The position numbers were made by a program, and so were the translations under genes. Below the pieces are notes generated by a model. The model was not told where the DNA came from, made no database searches, and worked only from the letters and a program-made list of their open reading frames with translations. Below, in pieces: positions 61,534 to 64,000 of a stretch of 64,000 nt of DNA. Source of the DNA: CALHVX01 sp964640725 (GTDB lineage: Bacteria; Pseudomonadota; Gammaproteobacteria; Pseudomonadales; Azotimanducaceae); NCBI GenBank assembly GCA_964640725.1, contig CAZXIJ010000021.1, forward strand, positions 13,581-77,580, written 5' to 3'. Within the stretch, counting starts at the first letter, position 1, and the number at the start of each line of letters is the position of its first letter.

Positions 61534-63894
61534 ATGAAGGGACTCAGTGCGCTCTGCGCGTTGCTGTCTGTTCTGGGCGCAGCCGTTGCCCAGGCCGAAC
61601 AGCGCATCATCGAAGAAATTGTGGTCACGGCGACCAAGCGGGCCTCCACCATCCAGGACGTGCCCTTTTCCATCAACGCGCAAACGCAGGAAGACATCCA
61701 GCGCAGCGGCGCGACCAACATCGAAGAACTGTCCCGCAACGTCGCCGGCCTGATTGTCCAGAACCTGGGGCCGGGCCAGAGCCAGGTTGCCGTTCGCGGC
61801 GTCTCGGCCGGGCAGATCGTTCGCGACCAGCCGGGCGTCAAAGAGCAGGTCGGTGTTTACCTGGACGAGTCCGTGATCTCGCTGTCGCTGTTCACGCCGG
61901 ATCTTGATCTGTACGACCTGAATCGCGTAGAAACGCTGCGCGGCCCGCAGGGCACGCTGTTCGGTTCCGGCTCGGTGGGCGGTACGATTCGCTACATCAC
62001 CAACCAGCCGAATCTGGAAGCAACGGAAGCCTCCGTCGAAGCTGACCTGAACTCCGTGACCGACGGCAGCGAAGGCGGCCATCTGAAAGGGATGTTCAAC
62101 CTGCCCCTGGGCGATCGCGCCGCGCTGCGCGTGGTTGGCTACGCGACGGAGTATGCGGGGTTTATCGACGCGCTCGGAGAGAATGGCCAGCGCGATCGGG
62201 ACGTTAATGACGGCTCCAACCGCGGCGTCCGCGTTGCCGCGCGCTTCGAGCCGAGCGACCGGGTCTCCATCACGCCGCGGGTGGTCTATCAGGAAATCGA
62301 GACCGATGGCTTTAACCGGCAGGAAGTATTCAACCTGTACGCCAACCCGTTCACGACAACGCGCCCGGCGATCCAGCTGGACGATCGGCAGCAGTTTCTG
62401 CGCCGCAGTGAAGCCTTTTCGGACGAGACGCTGATCGCCGACCTGACGGCAGAGATCAGCCTGGACGGTTTCGACATCACCTCTATCACCAGCTACACGG
62501 AGCGAGAGATACTGGTCAGCCGCGATGCCAGCGCTCTGACCGGCAGCGTCTCCGTGGACCTCGGCTTTGCAGATAGCGCAGTGCTGCTGCCGTCCAACCT
62601 CCGGGACACGACAGACGTTGAGCAGTTTACCCAGGAGCTGCGTATCAGCTCCAACGGCGACGGCGCCGTGCAGTGGGTGGGCGGCATCTTCTATTCCGAT
62701 ACGGAACGGGTCTACGCACAGCGCCTGCCGACGCCCGGTTACGATGCGGCAACGGACGCGACCCTGGGTGCCGGTACCGCCGCCGCTGTGGCCAACGGCT
62801 TCTCGGCAGATTCGCCCTTCAACTCTGATCTGCCCTACGACCTGGAGCAGATCGCGCTCTTTGGCGAAGTCATCTGGGACGTGAGCGAGCGGCTGCAGCT
62901 GACCTTTGGCGGCCGCTACTACGATTACGAAGAAGAACGCACCATCACCACCGGCGGCCTGTTTGCCGCGGGCGATTCAGGCCAGGTCGACGAGACGTCT
63001 TCTGACGGCTTCAACCCGCGCCTGCTGGCCAGCTACGACCTGAACGAGACGATCACCCTGAACGCCCAGGCCTCCAAAGGCTTCCGGCTTGGGGGCGTCA
63101 ATGATCCGCTGAACACCGCGCTGTGCACGGCCGGAGACCTTGCCACCTTCGGCAGCTTCCAGGCCTACGATGACGAGACCCTGTGGAACTACGAGGCCGG
63201 CTTCAAGGCGCAGTTTGACTCGGGCATTACCGTGAACGCGGCGGTGTTTCATTCGGATATCGAAGACCTGCAGGTCACCCTCGATGCCGGCTCCTGTTCT
63301 TCGCGCATCTCCTTCAATGTCGAAGAAGCGCACAGCACCGGTTTCGAGCTTGAAGTTTCTGCCAACCCTACGGAAAACCTGGAGCTGAGCTTCTCTGCGG
63401 CGATCCTGGAGTCGGAGTTCGACGACACGGTGCTGGCGGATACCGGCGGCGTGCTGGGCGGTGTCGAAGATGGCAACCGGCTGGCGTCGGTGCCGGAGCT
63501 GCAGCTGGCGGGCGCTGCCACCTACAGCTTCCCGATCGGTGCTTTTGGCGGCGCCACCGGCTTCGTGTCTGGCACGATCCAGCATCTGGGGAATCGCTTC
63601 ACCCAGCCCGGTGACCAGACTCCGGGCGCCGGAACCTTCAGCTCCGGCCTGCCCTTTGGCGGCGCGACCGGCGCAGAGGTGACGACCCTGGACCTTGAGC
63701 TGGACCCCTACACGCTGGTGAACCTGCGAGCTGGAGTGCAGAAGGAAGCGTGGGAAGTGGCGCTGTACGTCAACAACATCACCGACGAGAACGCGGACCT
63801 GTCCTTCGACCGGGAGCGGGGTGGCCGGGCCCGGCTTGGCTTCCGCACGAACCAGCCGCGCACCGTCGGGCTGGTGTTCCGCCTGTTCTACTAG
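61534..63894 (+). CDS. TonB-dependent outer-membrane receptor
   Basis: The 786-residue protein has a signal peptide (about 1-22), a TonB box-like start IIEEIVVTATKR, a plug domain (VPFSINAQTQEDIQRSGATN, GQSQVAVRGVSAGQI, VETLRGPQGTLFGSGSVGG) and a beta-barrel ending in GLVFRLFY with the terminal aromatic residue. The IVVTATKR and VGGTIRYITNQP patterns are common in receptors for carbohydrates, aromatics or siderophore-like ligands in environmental proteobacteria. The ligand is unknown. AGGAGAG precedes ATG 61534. It appears monocistronic. Confidence 0.95.
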   Translation: MKGLSALCALLSVLGAAVAQAEQRIIEEIVVTATKRASTIQDVPFSINAQTQEDIQRSGATNIEELSRNVAGLIVQNLGPGQSQVAVRGVSAGQIVRDQPGVKEQVGVYLDESVISLSLFTPDLDLYDLNRVETLRGPQGTLFGSGSVGGTIRYITNQPNLEATEASVEADLNSVTDGSEGGHLKGMFNLPLGDRAALRVVGYATEYAGFIDALGENGQRDRDVNDGSNRGVRVAARFEPSDRVSITPRVVYQEIETDGFNRQEVFNLYANPFTTTRPAIQLDDRQQFLRRSEAFSDETLIADLTAEISLDGFDITSITSYTEREILVSRDASALTGSVSVDLGFADSAVLLPSNLRDTTDVEQFTQELRISSNGDGAVQWVGGIFYSDTERVYAQRLPTPGYDAATDATLGAGTAAAVANGFSADSPFNSDLPYDLEQIALFGEVIWDVSERLQLTFGGRYYDYEEERTITTGGLFAAGDSGQVDETSSDGFNPRLLASYDLNETITLNAQASKGFRLGGVNDPLNTALCTAGDLATFGSFQAYDDETLWNYEAGFKAQFDSGITVNAAVFHSDIEDLQVTLDAGSCSSRISFNVEEAHSTGFELEVSANPTENLELSFSAAILESEFDDTVLADTGGVLGGVEDGNRLASVPELQLAGAATYSFPIGAFGGATGFVSGTIQHLGNRFTQPGDQTPGAGTFSSGLPFGGATGAEVTTLDLELDPYTLVNLRAGVQKEAWEVALYVNNITDENADLSFDRERGGRARLGFRTNQPRTVGLVFRLFY

Positions 63895-63903
63895 GCTCTG
63901 CGC

Positions 63904-63944
63904 GCCCCGATCGGGGCCTGGCGTGCCGCGGGGGGTCCCCCCGC
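63904..63944. other. Two GC-rich palindromes after the TonB receptor gene
   Basis: GCCCCGATCGGGGC (63904-63917) and GCGGGGGG-T-CCCCCCGC (63928-63944) lie just after the stop. Neither is followed by a T tract, so intrinsic termination is uncertain. The remaining bases to 64000 hold no recognisable gene. Confidence 0.5.
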
Positions 63945-64000
63945 CCTCCCGAAAACAGGTAAAGCCCCCCCCGTTAGGGCAACGCCGCGGGGGCGCAGGG

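Overview
The window looks like a draft-genome or MAG scaffold from a GC-rich gammaproteobacterium. The strongest taxonomic signals are the order mreB-mreC-mreD-maf-rng-yhdP-tldD-darP(yjgA)-pmbA with gatCAB divergent from mreB, and a dnaG-rpoD-tRNA block. The exact lineage is not resolvable by eye. A single-chain glycyl-tRNA synthetase, a PEP-CTERM protein and several acyl-CoA-related genes suggest a less-studied, probably environmental group. Two 10-N gaps in homopolymeric G/C sequence (40320-40329, 45780-45789) mark scaffold joins, so gene order across them is provisional.

Layout. 1-4400: the 3' end of a ManC-type mannose-1-phosphate guanylyltransferase, dnaG, rpoD with a three-unit palindromic repeat over its stop codon, a terminator, and a CAT-anticodon tRNA (probably tRNA-Ile2). 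4435-5400: a PEP-CTERM protein with its own terminator and promoter. 5729-30444: a 25-kb surface-glycan locus. It holds an O-antigen-ligase-like protein, at least five glycosyltransferases, a CMP-sugar synthetase-like gene with two dehydrogenases, three related GNGPSLN proteins (MptE/DUF115 or GT42-like), FkbM methyltransferases, a Wzm/Wzt-type ABC exporter, and gmd-fcl for GDP-L-fucose. 30495-44371: housekeeping and lipid-metabolism genes, including an SMP-30 protein, an OmpA lipoprotein, a GcvR-like ACT protein, GlyRS, acyl-CoA synthetase, SDR, thiolase plus DUF35, MarR-MATE, a CBS protein, a medium-chain reductase and a flavin-binding protein. 44442-45741: a shortened EamA transporter between two copies of a 250-bp repeat. 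45896-63894: gatBAC, then mreBCD through pmbA, and a TonB-dependent receptor.

The most notable element is the tight minus-strand operon at 14525-20304: FkbH, acyl carrier protein, membrane-anchored SGNH protein, an unannotated 38-residue membrane peptide, MBOAT acyltransferase, SAM methyltransferase and VOC protein. The peptide has one membrane helix and ends in YQGF. That is the architecture of DltX, the small relay peptide of the Gram-positive D-alanylation machine (DltB MBOAT, DltC carrier, DltD SGNH). I propose a Gram-negative analogue in which FkbH replaces DltA and loads a glycerate-derived acyl group for export onto the surface polysaccharide built by the neighbouring genes. This is inference from sequence and context.
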